Positions 22,745 to 34,300 of a DNA stretch of 64,000 bases are shown here, one piece after another. Source of the DNA: Oryzias latipes (lineage: Eukaryota; Chordata; Actinopteri; Beloniformes; Adrianichthyidae); NCBI RefSeq assembly GCF_002234675.1, contig NC_019859.2, positions 29,272,434 to 29,336,433 on the forward strand. Reading direction: 5' to 3'. Positions within the stretch are counted from its first letter, which is position 1. The number at the start of each line of letters is the position of its first letter. The position numbers and the translations under genes were made by a program. A model generated the notes under the pieces. The model saw only the letters and a list, made by a program, of their open reading frames with translations. It was not told where the DNA came from and made no database searches.

Positions 22745-22754
22745 CTATTTTAAC
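22745..22754 (+). promoter_or_regulatory. Candidate TATA-like element of keratin B
   Basis: CTATTTTAAC lies about 105 bp upstream of the ATG at 22857, in GC-rich sequence. It is a weak match and is proposed only from position and from comparison with the strong TATA box of keratin A. Confidence 0.35.
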
Positions 22755-22856
22755 GGCCGTCCTCCCTCCATCAAACTCCACAGTCCTGCAACAGTCCACA
22801 GCTGTGAAACACTCGTCTCCTCGTCTTCTCCTCTGACAAGCAGAAAGTCAGCCGCC

Positions 22857-25013
22857 ATGTACAACAGGAGCATCGCCAGCGGTCCTGGGCTCACCATCAC
22901 CAGGCAGAGCCGCAGCTACACTTCAAGCGCTGCTCCCCACAAAGCTCACAGCGTGTCCGGTCTCAGCTTCATGGGAGGCTCCCGCATCTCATCTGCCACC
23001 GGGCGTACCGTCTCCTCTTCCTTTGGAATGGGTGGAGGGTTTGACCTGTCCAACGCCATGGACCAGAGCTCCGTGCACCTGAACGAAAAGGCCACCATGC
23101 AGAACCTGAACGACCGTCTGGCTTCCTACCTGGACAAGGTTCGCAGTCTGGAGGCGGCCAATGCCAAGCTGGAGAAGCAGATCAAAGAGTACTATGAGCA
23201 GAAGGGCCCGGCAGCACAGAGGGACTACAGCAACTACTGGGCCATCATCAATGACCTGAAAGACAAGGTATGGTCTGTGCCTCTGCCACCTGCAAATGTT
23301 TGCCGTTCCTGTCAATGATTTCCAGACAACACTTTTTTAAAGTGAACATATCTGTGTTTTCTTTGCGGCTGAAAGATTCCACAAATGAACCACAAATATT
23401 CAGCATGACAGCTTAACAGGAGGAAGTCAAACGTGCCCTAAGGACACAATTCAGTTGATGTAACAGAAACATCTGAAGTTGTGTAAACAGTCATCAAAGC
23501 GTGCCGCTCTGCACATGCCTGACACTAACTAACCCCATCCCCGCTGCAGATCAACGGTGCCACCGTCCAAAATGCCAACATCCTGCTGCAGATCGACAAC
23601 TCCAAACTGGCTGCTGATGACTTCAAAACCAAGTAAGCACTGATTCAGAGGGCCTTCATGCAGGCTCTAGCGGGCAGTTGTCTAACATCAGGCCTCTTCC
23701 TAACTTACCAGGTTTGAGCACGAGCTCATGATGCGACAGTCAGTTGAGGCTGACATCGCTAACCTCCGCCGCCTGCTGGACCAGACCACCTTGACAAAGG
23801 CTGACCTGGAAATGCAGATCGAAGGTCTGCAGGATGAGCTGGCCTACCTGAAGAAGAACCACGAGGAGGTCAGTGATGTGACACCTGGTTTTTATAGTCT
23901 CTGCAAACAGACACCAATGCTGACGTCCCCTGATGTTTGCAGGAACTGGCAGCCATGCGCTCTCAGCTCACGGGCACAGTCAACGTGGAGGTGGACGCTG
24001 CACCTCAGCAGGACCTGAACAAAGTCATGGAGGAGATCCGTGCACAGTATGAGGCCATCACAGACAAACACCGCCGCGACCAAGAAGCCTGGTTCACTGA
24101 GAAGGTAACAGGAGTTCCTCTGTCAGCAGGCCAACCTGTCATCACACGTATAATCATACAGACCTCTCACTCTGTCTTCTTTTCTAAATTCTAGTCATCA
24201 GCTCTCAGCAAAGAGGTGGCCGTTAGCACAGAAGTAATCCAGACATCCAAGACAGAGATCAATGACCTGAGGCGCACACTCCAGGGCCTGGAGATCGAGC
24301 TGCAGTCCCAGCTCAGCATGGTAAAGACAAACGTTTGTTTTAAAATCTTTCCTTATATGACCAAAATCCCCAGATCGCCCAGAACAGAGGGCGAGGAGCG
24401 AAGGGGAGGATGGGAAAGAGAGGCAATCCTTAAGGAATGAAGGGAGGATGGAAGGTGGGAGGGAGACACTTTGTTCTGGGAAACATTTCACAGACATCTG
24501 CCTGAACTCTGGAAGTCATAAAAAAGCTGGAGGAATGAGAGGCTGTTTCTGGTTGGGGTTTGGGTGCCCAGCTGCAGTCAGTCATTCAGCAGGAGCCTCC
24601 CACTGCCATTGTGTCACTGAGGAGGAGAGGCAAAGGGACACTTACCTTCAGAGCCAGCTCTCTTTGTTCTCTTACAAAACAGGAGAAAATGCAAAGCAAA
24701 CAAACCGAGTGACATACTGCATCCAGGGTGGGGCGCGCTGAGCGCAGCTGCAGGATCAGTGATCCACAGCTTTTCTTTACCCCAACAGAAAGGTGCTCTT
24801 GAAAACACGTTGGCAGAGACAGAGGGCCGGTTCAGCGCCATGCTTAGCGGCTACCAGAACACAATCAACATGCTTGAATGCGAACTAGGCCAAGTGCGCG
24901 GCAGCATTGAGCACCAGGGCCAGGAGTACAAGATGCTGCTGGACATCAAGACCAGGCTGGAGCAGGAGATCGCAACCTACAGGAGACTGCTGGAGACTGA
25001 GGAGGCCAGATAG
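22857..25013 (+). CDS. Type I keratin (keratin B), tailless, 387 aa
   Basis: Acidic intermediate-filament subunit that would pair with a type II keratin. Coding exons: 22857-23267, 23550-23632, 23712-23868, 23943-24104, 24195-24320, 24789-25013. Exons 2-5 are 83, 157, 162 and 126 bp, as in keratin A. The ATG has a GCCGCC context. The head (residues 1-83) is rich in Ser, Gly and Arg. The helix-initiation motif [12 protein letters not shown] starts at residue 84. Residues [13 protein letters not shown] end the rod and are followed at once by TAG (25011-25013). Exon 6 runs past the usual 221-bp boundary because bases 25010-25011 are AT instead of GT; the next donor is 25020. The protein therefore has no tail, similar in form to mammalian K19. 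A 14-nt exon (25107-25120) and a last exon (from 25204) would be 3' UTR. Orthology to a named fish keratin is open. Confidence 0.92.
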
Positions 25014-25405
25014 ACAAAGGTGCACACAATCACAAACGTTCAAGTAGAAATACATGATTTGATCCTCTTTGACTCATCTTTGTCATCTCTTCTTCTCTCC
25101 TTTTAGATAAATGACTGCAGGTAAGTTGGTTTATTTGAGGAAAAGTTCACAGGAGGAACTTGAAGAATTGTGCTCAACCAGTTTCCTCCCTGCCTCTTAA
25201 CAGGAGGCTTCAATGACACATTCACAACCACCACTGTGCCCACGTCCAGCCAAGAAGTCCAACATGCAGGCCAGAAACCAGAGGAGACCAAAAGGCTCGT
25301 TTTCCCAACATCTGCTGTCATGAGAAGAAGAGCTGATGTGCGGCGCTGTGTGTGTGTTCATGTTTGTGTGATCTGCCAAAGAAAATAAACCTGCTGGTGA
25401 AGATA
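25014..25405 (+). other. Split 3' UTR of keratin B with vestigial tail exons
   Basis: After the stop there is a donor at 25020 (AAAG then GTGCAC). A 14-nt exon at 25107-25120 follows, between TTTTAG and GTAAGT, then an acceptor CTTAACAG and a last exon from 25204. The exon layout copies the microexon plus tail exon of keratin A. The last exon still has an open frame reading GFNDTFTTTTVPTSSQEVQ, which looks like an old keratin tail. The stop is about 23 spliced nt before the last junction, within the distance normally tolerated by nonsense-mediated decay. Confidence 0.6.
25383..25388 (+). terminator. Poly(A) signal of keratin B
   Basis: AATAAA lies 370 bp after the stop codon and about 180 bp into the last exon. 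A GT-rich stretch with TGTGTTGTTC follows at about 25411, consistent with a downstream element. Confidence 0.75.
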
Positions 25406-26749
25406 AGACCTGTGTTGTTCTAACTTCACTGTTCTCCCACGACTTCCAATTCTTTTTCCATGACCTCACTTTGTTTGTGTGGTCTCCATGGTAACGTCCT
25501 CAGATCGGGAGGCGGGACATGGGGCCGAGGAAATAAATCTTATGAAACAAGGCTGCTTGTCAGGAAAAGCGCGAACAATGGCTGCGAGTGTGGAAAGCAT
25601 GAGGGTCCAGAGGAAAGGCTGCTCTGAGACAAGCGCTCCAAAGTCAGGGAGAAAGAGAACTTAACCCAGGTGACCAAAAACAGAAAACGACCTCAGTGTT
25701 TGTCCATAGAGCCTTTTCAAACAAGACACACCCAAATCTTTGCTCTGGATGGGTTCCAAAAGTCCACATTTGAGTAACTGCGGTCGCCTGGTAACCAAAC
25801 ACTGAAGGACAAAGTGAGGCCAAACACAGCCACGAACAAAGAGGGTCATTATGGAAATTGGTGCGCCGGTGTCTTGCTTCATCTATGAACTCAGTGCCAA
25901 ATGATCGAAGTGTCACTCGGGGTGGGGCTGCTTATTTGCAGACAACTCCCAGCAATGCTCTGCCAGTGGATCACAATGGTGTGACGATGGTTTGAAGGGC
26001 AAACGTTGATTTCCATCCTCACAAGTGTTTGGGACCATTTTAAAGCTGCTCTTCTACAATCCTGAACTGATAACAACATGCAAAGCAGCCCCTGGTCTGT
26101 CGGCAGACAGTTGGACAGGACAATTCAAAGCAGAAGCCATAAAGATGTTTAAATATTGGACCTGGAGTTTTAAATTTTAACTAGATCTCTCAGAGATCAA
26201 GTTCTGTCTTTTTTAACAGCTTCCTGCTATTAGAAAGTGACATGCTTTCTGTCCACTGAACACCAAGTCCCTGTTATCCAAAGTTTCAGCTGTGACGAAA
26301 CACTTTGGACTTTTGTGCTACACGAGAATACTCAAAGTTTACACTAAAATACGTTTATGTAATGTAAGAAAGAGCTTTTCAGTGTTTGTTTTGGACTGGT
26401 GGCATCAGGGATGGCGGACCCAAAATGCAGAAGATGTGGACTTGTGGAGGGAAACCTCCACAACCAAAGGAACTTCACCAAAACAAAACATTAAAAAACA
26501 AAGAACTGAACCTTGACGGGACTGAGCAATAACTGGAATCATAGGATGTATAAAGATGAGAATGTGGAATGCAGTTTAAAAAACCAAAAACAACAAACAA
26601 CCTACGGCAAGTTTACATAGACTTAATTGAAAAAAAGTGTTGAAGAATAGAGAAGAAAAACTGTCATCACCTTTCTCTGTCATTCACAGCTCTGCATCTA
26701 CACCATTTGTATTTCTTAAGATTTTCCATCTTGAAAGAAGCAGAAAACT
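25406..26749. other. Non-coding flank of keratin B
   Basis: No exon or transposon ends were recognised. Open frames of 60-90 codons on both strands lack recognisable domains. Confidence 0.45.
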
Positions 26750-26753
26750 TTAA

Positions 26754-26958
26754 CCCTTGTGCTATCTTAGATGACCCCACCATTGCATTGACATGTTCTC
26801 CCTACCATGACAAAGGTGCATAAAGGTGGAAAGATTTCATGTAATCCATGGACACCAGTGAAGATCACAAATCATTGAAGAAAAAAGGTTCAGTTCACTG
26901 TCTAGTGGATCTAGATGACCCAACTCCCAACGTTAAAGTGCCTAGGATAGAACAAGGG
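26754..26958. mobile_element. piggyBac-like MITE, copy 2 (205 bp, TTAA both sides)
   Basis: It begins CCCTTGTGCTATCTTAGATG and ends GGATAGAACAAGGG. Perfect TTAA flanks lie at 26750-26753 and 26959-26962. It is very similar to copy 3 in the same orientation and to copies 1 and 4 in the opposite orientation. It has no coding capacity. Confidence 0.88.
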
Positions 26959-26962
26959 TTAA

Positions 26963-27581
26963 AACTGAGGTGATAAAATATTTAAACATTTAATTTAGTT
27001 ATGACAAACAGACTTAACAAGCAAAGGAGACACACCCATCCCTTTATCCATCCACCCTCCTGAGCCCTGAGTCATGTTTGGACCGTTGACATTAGGTGTT
27101 GAGCTTTTGATGAGACTTGTCTGCATTCAAACAACTGTACACATTTATATCAGTCCATTGTATTTTACTTATTTTCTTATTTGGATTTTTAATATTTCCA
27201 AATTCTTTACCTTTAAACTTTGAGCCAGAAGCAAAAACATAGAACAATTATTTCATCACTAGGGATTTAATTCACAAACTCACATCTTTCTGCAGGGCGG
27301 ATGAATGCTGTCACAGGCCTGAGGGATGATAAAATAGAAACAATACAATCCAAAAAACAGAGTTTACATGAAAAAAACTGGGTGTTTGGGCATGTGTGTG
27401 TGAGTCAGATGTTTGATAGCTGCTGGTGTGTTGGTTGGATCTTGTGTGTCTGTGTTGAATGGATTGGTGGATTCCTCTGGGACATGGCTGCATCATCCAT
27501 GCCTTCACTTATCGCCGCTACCTCTTTAGAGATTTCTGTGGCCTGGTTATTATCATTTCTCTGACGGGAATGTCTGAATAA
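26963..27581. other. Spacer between two MITE copies
   Basis: AT-rich sequence. The plus-strand frame 27301-27564 (87 codons) has no recognisable domain. No gene is supported. Confidence 0.45.
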
Positions 27582-27785
27582 CCCTTGTGCTGTCCTATGA
27601 CCCCACCCTTACATTGGGGTGTTCTCCCTACCATGACAAAGGTGGATAAAGGTGGAGAGGATTTCATGTAACCCATGGACACCAGTGAAGATCACAAATC
27701 ATTGAAGAAATAAGGTTCAGCGCACTGTCTAGTGGGTCTAGATGACCCAACTCCCAATGTTAAAGTGCCTAGGATAGCACAAGGG
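27582..27785. mobile_element. piggyBac-like MITE, copy 3 (204 bp)
   Basis: It begins CCCTTGTGCTGTCCTATGAC and ends GATAGCACAAGGG, followed by TTAA at 27786-27789. The left flank reads ATAA, one change from TTAA. It lies 0.6 kb from copy 2 in the same orientation. Confidence 0.86.
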
Positions 27786-28070
27786 TTAAGAGAACATAGA
27801 CCGAACAAAATCATGTGTTGATAGTGAAGTTATGTGTAGCCTAATAGAATTCTGTGACCTGAGATGCTCAACAACTTCCAACCATGCAGTTTTTCCTCCT
27901 TCTTGGTGTACAGTACCCCATTTTTGAACAGAAATATAACTGTTGTTCAACTGTTAGACAACAGTGTGCACAAACTCTTTTGGGAGTTGGTTGTAGAGAT
28001 CATAAAGTAAATGTAATCTTAAAGTTCCATCTGTTCAGTTTCAAATCTACACCACCACATGGGGAGAAGT

Positions 28071-28790
28071 CTTCCATCCGTTTTCTTAGTTTGCTATATC
28101 CCTTCTGGGGTCGGGGGTTGCTGGAGCCTGTCCCAGCTACTTTTAGGTGAAGGTGGAGTACACCCTGGACAGGTAAATCAGTCCCACACACTCACTTAGG
28201 GACACTTTAGAGTAACCAAATAACCTATAAAGTAGGCCTGCACAATATACCGGTAATTTATCATTATCGCAATATCCAGCTCTGCAATATACATATTGCA
28301 AAAGACGACGAATATCGCAATAAATCGTAAACCCAAAATGTGTTAAAACAATCTCATGGCAGCTTGAAGCATTTGATAGATCAAATAAATCCCTTTATGC
28401 TTTGACCAATCAGATGGACGCCTTCCCATTGTTGACCAATAAGAAGGAGGCCTATTATGTTAGATGTTTGTCACCTATGTCGATGAGGGTCATTTGGAGT
28501 ATAATTTTTAAACTGTTGCAATGAATTGGGAATGATGTTTTTGGTTATTTTTCTATTTGTTTATATACCGCAAATTATAACCTTATCGCAATATTAATCT
28601 CTAATATCGCAAGTTTTCCTCATATCGTGCAGCCCTACTCTAAAGCATATTTTTGGACTGTGGGAGAAAACCCATGCATGCACGGAAGAACATGCAAAAC
28701 TCCACACAGAAAAGTCCCAGCCAGGATTCAAACCAGGGCCTTTTCGCTGTGAAGCAGGAGTGCTAACCGCTGCACCACCATCCTCCAACA
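28071..28790 (-). mobile_element. tRNA-derived SINE (HE/V-SINE-like), split by a hAT MITE
   Basis: On the minus strand the head at about 28790 reads GGTGGTGCAGCGGTTAGCAC, with a good A box, and GGTTTGAATCC as a near-perfect B box. The body includes GTGTGGAGTTTTGCATG and TCCCACAGTCCAAAAA. The tail near 28090-28160 contains CAGCTGGGA/GGCTCCAGCAACCC-type sequence. The element continues in order across an inserted 405-bp sequence at 28233-28637. Without that insert it would be about 310 bp. Confidence 0.8.
28233..28637. mobile_element. Non-autonomous hAT element (405 bp) nested in the SINE
   Basis: The termini are TAGGCCTGCACAATATACC and, inverted, TAGGGCTGCACGATATGAGG. Flanks CTATAAAG (28225-28232) and CTCTAAAG (28638-28645) match in 7 of 8 bases, the 8-bp target duplication expected for hAT. 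The body is AT-rich with repeated TATCGCAATA-type motifs and encodes nothing. Confidence 0.82.
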
Positions 28791-29814
28791 CGTTTAAAAG
28801 TAAAAACCTGAGCAGAGTGGTCAGTGATGACATGTAGAAATGTTCCTCTGTGGAACCAAGGTGCAGCTTTACTCTAAAAACATTGAGGAGAAGTAAACCA
28901 CTTTAAAAAAGGTCTAAGCTGCAGAGACACCAGAGGTTTCTGGACCTTTTTTTGTTCAGTGGTACAGTGACCAAGTCTGGATGAGTCATAAGAAACTGTG
29001 AAAGGGAAACGCCCAACATGCCAGGAGTGAGCACAAAGGTGCCTTAAGGTGCCAGGTGTTTATTTAAATGTGGGTGAGGTCTGATCCATAAATTCTGGGC
29101 GGCTGTGACATTCAGGAGCACAAACGTTCTAACATCTGAAATTACTCTGAAGCACACCCATCTACCTTGAAGACCTGCGTACAGCAATCATAGAGGGTGT
29201 GTCCCCCAATGTTTCCATCCACGCTCTTGGGGTCAGGTTACAGTGTGGGTCGGGTCTTGTTGACTTAGTGGGGCCTTTTCATGTGTTTTCTCTCAATAAT
29301 ACAGCAAAACAAAGCCTTGCTTCTTTCTGTGTTTCCACATCTGTCCCAGCACTTCTACCACAGAAGACGGGAGTCCACATTCATGCTGAGAACCTTCCAC
29401 AGACGAGTCTTCTTAAAAGAAGAGCGGAATGGCTCTGAGAGCTCTGCTTTCTTGGAGATCTACTTTATAGTGGATTTATAATAACAACCTGTCATGTAAA
29501 AAATGGATGATTAGTAATTACTGTCACAATAATGAGCATGACAAACATTGCCAAGCTGCCAAAAACCGCGCCTGCGTCTTTTCTCTGTGATTTCCTGTGC
29601 AACATGAAGCCTGAGGACACCTCACACGAAGATCATAAGACAGGAAGTAAAGAGGCAATCGCATCTTAGGCGATGACAAAGAAACGCTTCCAGATCCAGT
29701 TTGTGCCATCAGATGTTTTTTTTTATTTATGTCAAAGAAATGGAATCTAATTCCATTCCAGTGCTGTGAAAAAGAGACCCCAGAGTGGGTCAGCTCAGCT
29801 CAGCTCAGCATGCT
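28791..29814. other. Non-coding
   Basis: No gene was recognised. Frames 29199-29438 and 29281-29481 overlap each other and lack recognisable domains. Confidence 0.45.
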
Positions 29815-30760
29815 CTGCACCGGGGGGTGGGGGGGGTGGGGGACTATCTTTGGGGCTGTGTTGGCGCCCGCCCTCGTTTCCACTTTTACTTGCATATTAG
29901 ACACCTTGGTTCATCTAGGGCAGGGGTGACAAACAAAATTTCACCGATGGCCACATCAAGGGCCTTGTGGGGATGGTCTGGTGGAGGGGGGCATGGTGAA
30001 ACAAGGCTAATCTCTCTCCAGCCCGCCCCCCAATTTTAACTTTCACTTTAGACACACCCACTGAATGTTGGCACCACACACACAGCAAACACACTACATA
30101 CAGAGGGACCCTGGGGTCGGGGGGCTCTGCTGCTTGGCAGCAGTGGGGCCCACCACCCCACTGGAGACGTCCCGTTTTACCTGCAGCACACACACCGCAC
30201 CCCCATACCACAATACATAGATGGGATCGGGGAGGGGCGGCCGGTCTTCCCCCACCTGGGTCCTCTCAGGGCGGCCTGGCGTGTGGGACCCTATTGACCG
30301 GAGCTGTGGCCGGGCATGCGGTGGTGGGGGGTTGGTCGGTTGGAGGGTGTTACTGTGTGGGGCCGGGGCAGTGAGAAGAATGTGTGTGTGTGTTAGAGTG
30401 TATGGGTGGGGACAGGCCTGGGGGCTACCTCGCCGGGATGCACTGGGGCACACCCTCCCTCTTGCAGAAGGGAAGGGCATCAGGGGCGGATACGGGAAGG
30501 AGGGGTTGATGAACTTGTTGGGTGAGGGGGGCTGTAGAGGGTACTGTGGGGGGTAGGGGTGGAGCTGTGGTTGTGTCATTGGCCTTCGGTGACAAGGCTC
30601 CGGCTGGGTGGTGGGTGGTCCTTAGGTTCTGTTGGGTCCTGGCTTCGTTCTTGGCCAGGGTGAGTGGGCGGTCCCCCCCACTCGGGGTTGCGTGGGTCCC
30701 GTCACCGGGAAAGCTCTAGACCGGGGGTGTCCCCTTCTCTCCTGGTCGGGCTGGGGAGGA
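29815..30760. repeat. GC-rich, G-skewed tract, family unknown
   Basis: The plus strand is unusually rich in G and GT compared with the AT-rich surroundings, with G-runs at 29821-29842 and many GGGG blocks from 30220 to 30600. Several overlapping open frames on both strands are products of the low-stop composition. I suspect an old repeat or retroposed sequence. I cannot assign it. Confidence 0.45.
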
Positions 30761-31057
30761 ACTGGTTCCCCTCACAATCACATGGTATACTTCGGCAGCG
30801 TGCATGCATCTCCACCCCCACGTGCACATGCACACTGTCACACTGCTTCATGTCTGCTTTATCCCTCCTCCGAACCCAAAGTGTATTGATGGACAGTTGT
30901 CTTCTGCTTATCTTGGTGTAAGAATTTCACTCTTGGATGTAACATTTGTCTTTCCAGCAGATCTAGAATAAATGTTGCACATCTTAAAATAATCACCCAT
31001 TCAAAATAGCCACTTGTATCCCCACACTTTCTCCCCCCTTCTCTGTCTATTCTACTC

Positions 31058-31086
31058 CCCCCCCCCCCCCCCCCACACACACTCAC
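31058..31086. repeat. Poly-C and CA microsatellite
   Basis: A run of about 16 C residues is followed by ACACACACTCACAC. Further right, at 31180-31235, TATC/TATA short repeats occur. Confidence 0.85.
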
Positions 31087-31329
31087 ACCTTTCCCCTCTC
31101 CCTCCCATTAAAAAAATTACATACAAAAAAAACGAATTCTGGAGGCAAGAGAACCACAAAATTGCAGTTAAATGTTTAAATCTGTGTATATTTATCGATA
31201 TATACATATCTATCCATCTATCTATATACACATATACATTCACACACTTAATACATAAATGGAACAAAAAATAAAAACAATAAAAAAATAAAATAAAACA
31301 AAAAGTGGTTTATTCAAATGTACACCCTG

Positions 31330-34300
31330 GTTATCCAAAGATACATAACCCTTTTTTTGTAACAGTGAAACCTGTCCAACACAAAAGGCCTTCAGCTGTT
31401 GGACAGAACAAGTTAAAAAGAGAAAAAAAAAAGGTTTATGCCGCTTGAGTGACTCCTAACGGTCATCCTCCTAAGCTGCATGCACATGTATGTGTGTTTG
31501 TGCTTGTAGTTTATGTTTATTATTTAGTATTTAATACAAAACATGGCCGTCACTGCTGACTGACATGGCCCATATGGACTTTAGGAGCCACCCGGCCATG
31601 CGTCTCCCTGACTCACCAGACGCCACAGAGGCCTGAAGTTTTCCCATGGCGGACGGACGGGTGTCGTCCGCCGCTGGTGTGCACTGTGGATGTGGAACGT
31701 GCATTGTGTGTATGCTCTGACTAGACCCATACATTATTCTTTGTGTAACTCTGGTGTTTTAAGATGCTCGCGCTTCATGAGTATTTTAGCAAAGGTATGT
31801 TAATCTTTTTGTTTTGAAGACTTCTGTATTCATTAAACTGCTTTCTTAGCTTCCGGTTTGTATTTAGTTTTCTGGTGGCTCTGCTCAGCAGCAAGTTAAG
31901 GGAAACCATTACGCCACATAAAGCAACCCCACACCATGATACTGCCACCCCAGGATGGGCTGTCTCAGTCATTGCAGATTATGGTTAAGATGTAAGGTGC
32001 AAGTTTGAGGAATCTTTTGAGCCCAAGGTGATCGTTTACAAATGTTCTGGTGGTTAGAATCTTGGAGAAGATGACAGGAACAGAAAAGAAACAAACCCTC
32101 CACCTTAACTGAGACATTTCTTGGTGGATTCGAGAAAACACAACAGAAAGTGACCAGACTGCAGAGCATGGCAGGGATGTGTGGAGCTTTAGCTCTCATA
32201 ATGATGCTCTAATCACACTGGAACAAGTCTGGACGTATGAGAACATCCTGTTTTTGTCTGTGGCATAACTCTGTCATGTCTCATATTCATATTCATTACC
32301 TCTCATGTAAGTTTCTCAGAGCACACAAAGGTTTGACTTGAGCTCTTATCGCAGAGAGCCCGGAGACAAAAAGCTCCCCTTACTATTGAACATCTCTGTC
32401 AGTAGATGGAAAACATTTCAAAGAAGCTTCATCTCTGATCATTTCAGTCCACAGATGTTCCACAATAATGACATTTCAAGGTTTTACCAGCAGTTTTTAT
32501 AGGTTCCGCTCTGTTTATTTGGTTCCTCTCATTCTGATTGAAGCATCTTTAACAAACTCATCTGTGTATCTGCAGCTGCTACAGGACGGTGAGGCTCATT
32601 GATCTAATAACTTTGTGCAGAAACATTAAAATAATGTGTTTTTTTTTATTCCAATGCTTCATGAAGTTTAATGAAACTCCTGTAAGGGTTTAAACTAATC
32701 AGGAGAAAGAAGGTGGGAACAGAGAAACCAGAGCTCTGATAAAGGGAGGAGGTGTGGGAGCAGATAGAAGAGCAAACATAAAATCTGTTTAATTGGACAA
32801 ATGTGCAGTATTTATGAGAACACACTAAACACAACCGTTGCTAAACCTGTTGCTAACCACTTTTTTCTGCTGTGTTTGAGGAGCGGCCAAAGCCACAAGT
32901 TCTCTGTTGAGGCGTGGAAATCCTAATCCCATCAGTCTTTGGTATCTATGGTGAAAAGTTTACTTAAGCACAGGGTGGTGTTTTCTGCACTTTAGCTGCA
33001 GGCTGACAGTATCAGCAGGAATGCTGATGTCAGCGGGTCAAACAGGCCATGAAGCAGCTGCAGCAAGAAGAAACATTCTTCACTCAGACGGGGGACTCTA
33101 TTCTGGTGTGGCTCTGCTCAGCTCACGGGCTGAGAGGAATGCCTAACGTCTTCGCTAATGGTCTCAGGCTCTGACGGGCATCAGACCTCCTTGTGAAAGT
33201 TTCAAAGTGAGCTTGACCTGCAACAAGTTGATGCTTTCAGGGGCTGCCAGGCAGAGGAGACGTTTCATCCCATCATTAAAAACACATTTTTGATGCAGGC
33301 TGCCTGAATCTGAGTGTATAGAACAGGTAGAACTGGTTCCAAAAGACACGCCCTGGACCCGTTTGCGAGCACAAGGACCAGTGCAGACTTCACTGCAGAA
33401 CTTCCCATGAACACAAAAGAACCAAAGCTTAAGCAAAGAACCGCACTGATCCCACAGCCTTTCTCTGCCGTTATACATCTAAGGCCCATGTGAAGCTTCA
33501 GGGCAGATGGGTTTAAATGTCTGGCGCTCAGTTCAACGCCCTCATGCTCTCAACTCGGAGAAGAACTGTGCAACAGGCTGCTGAAAACCTTCTGGGAGGA
33601 AGAGTGAGACGCACTTTACCCCAAAACTGTAAACACATGGGATGACGAGGAATTTCCAAATTCTGTCCACAATAAAATTCAACAAGAGGGCATTCATTGC
33701 ATAAGTGCTGCAGGAAAACTCACCCTCCTTATGAGGCAATACAGAAGCATGTTCAGGGGGAGGGGGCAGCTCTGCAGCAATTTAACTGAGTGGGCTGTTT
33801 GGGTCTGAAAAGTGCAAAACACAAATAATGAGTTGAGTAAAATCTGCAGCATCTCAGGTTACAGAAAAACTGGCATGACTTTGGATGTGGACGTGCACTG
33901 CCACCTGCTGCTGCTCCCTGGAACTGCTCGGGGAGGTTTTTACTGCCTCATTGTCTGCCCATTTCGTCCTGCTTTCCCCTCTCAGTATTATCAAGTTTAA
34001 TCTGCTTCTTTCTGGTCACAATAACTGAGAAACCATGACTCAACAGATCCTAAATATACGTTTCACATATATGAAGGATAATGAACTACTTGTGTCCCAT
34101 CATTCTCCACAGTGAAGTGCACATCACATCAGACTGCTGACAAACCTCGTTAGGATTAAAACAGTATAAGACAACACTGCCCTCTGGTGGACAAAAGAAT
34201 AACAATGTTTCTGTTTTATGAAGAACAGAAATCTCAACATTGGTTTAAAAAACAGTCTTTTCACATACAGAAAATACAATTACACAGCTTCAAGGAATTA

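Noticed and set aside
30094-30579. 161-codon proline-rich minus-strand frame
   Set aside because: It is a product of the G-rich plus strand. No domain is recognisable, and overlapping frames exist on the other strand.
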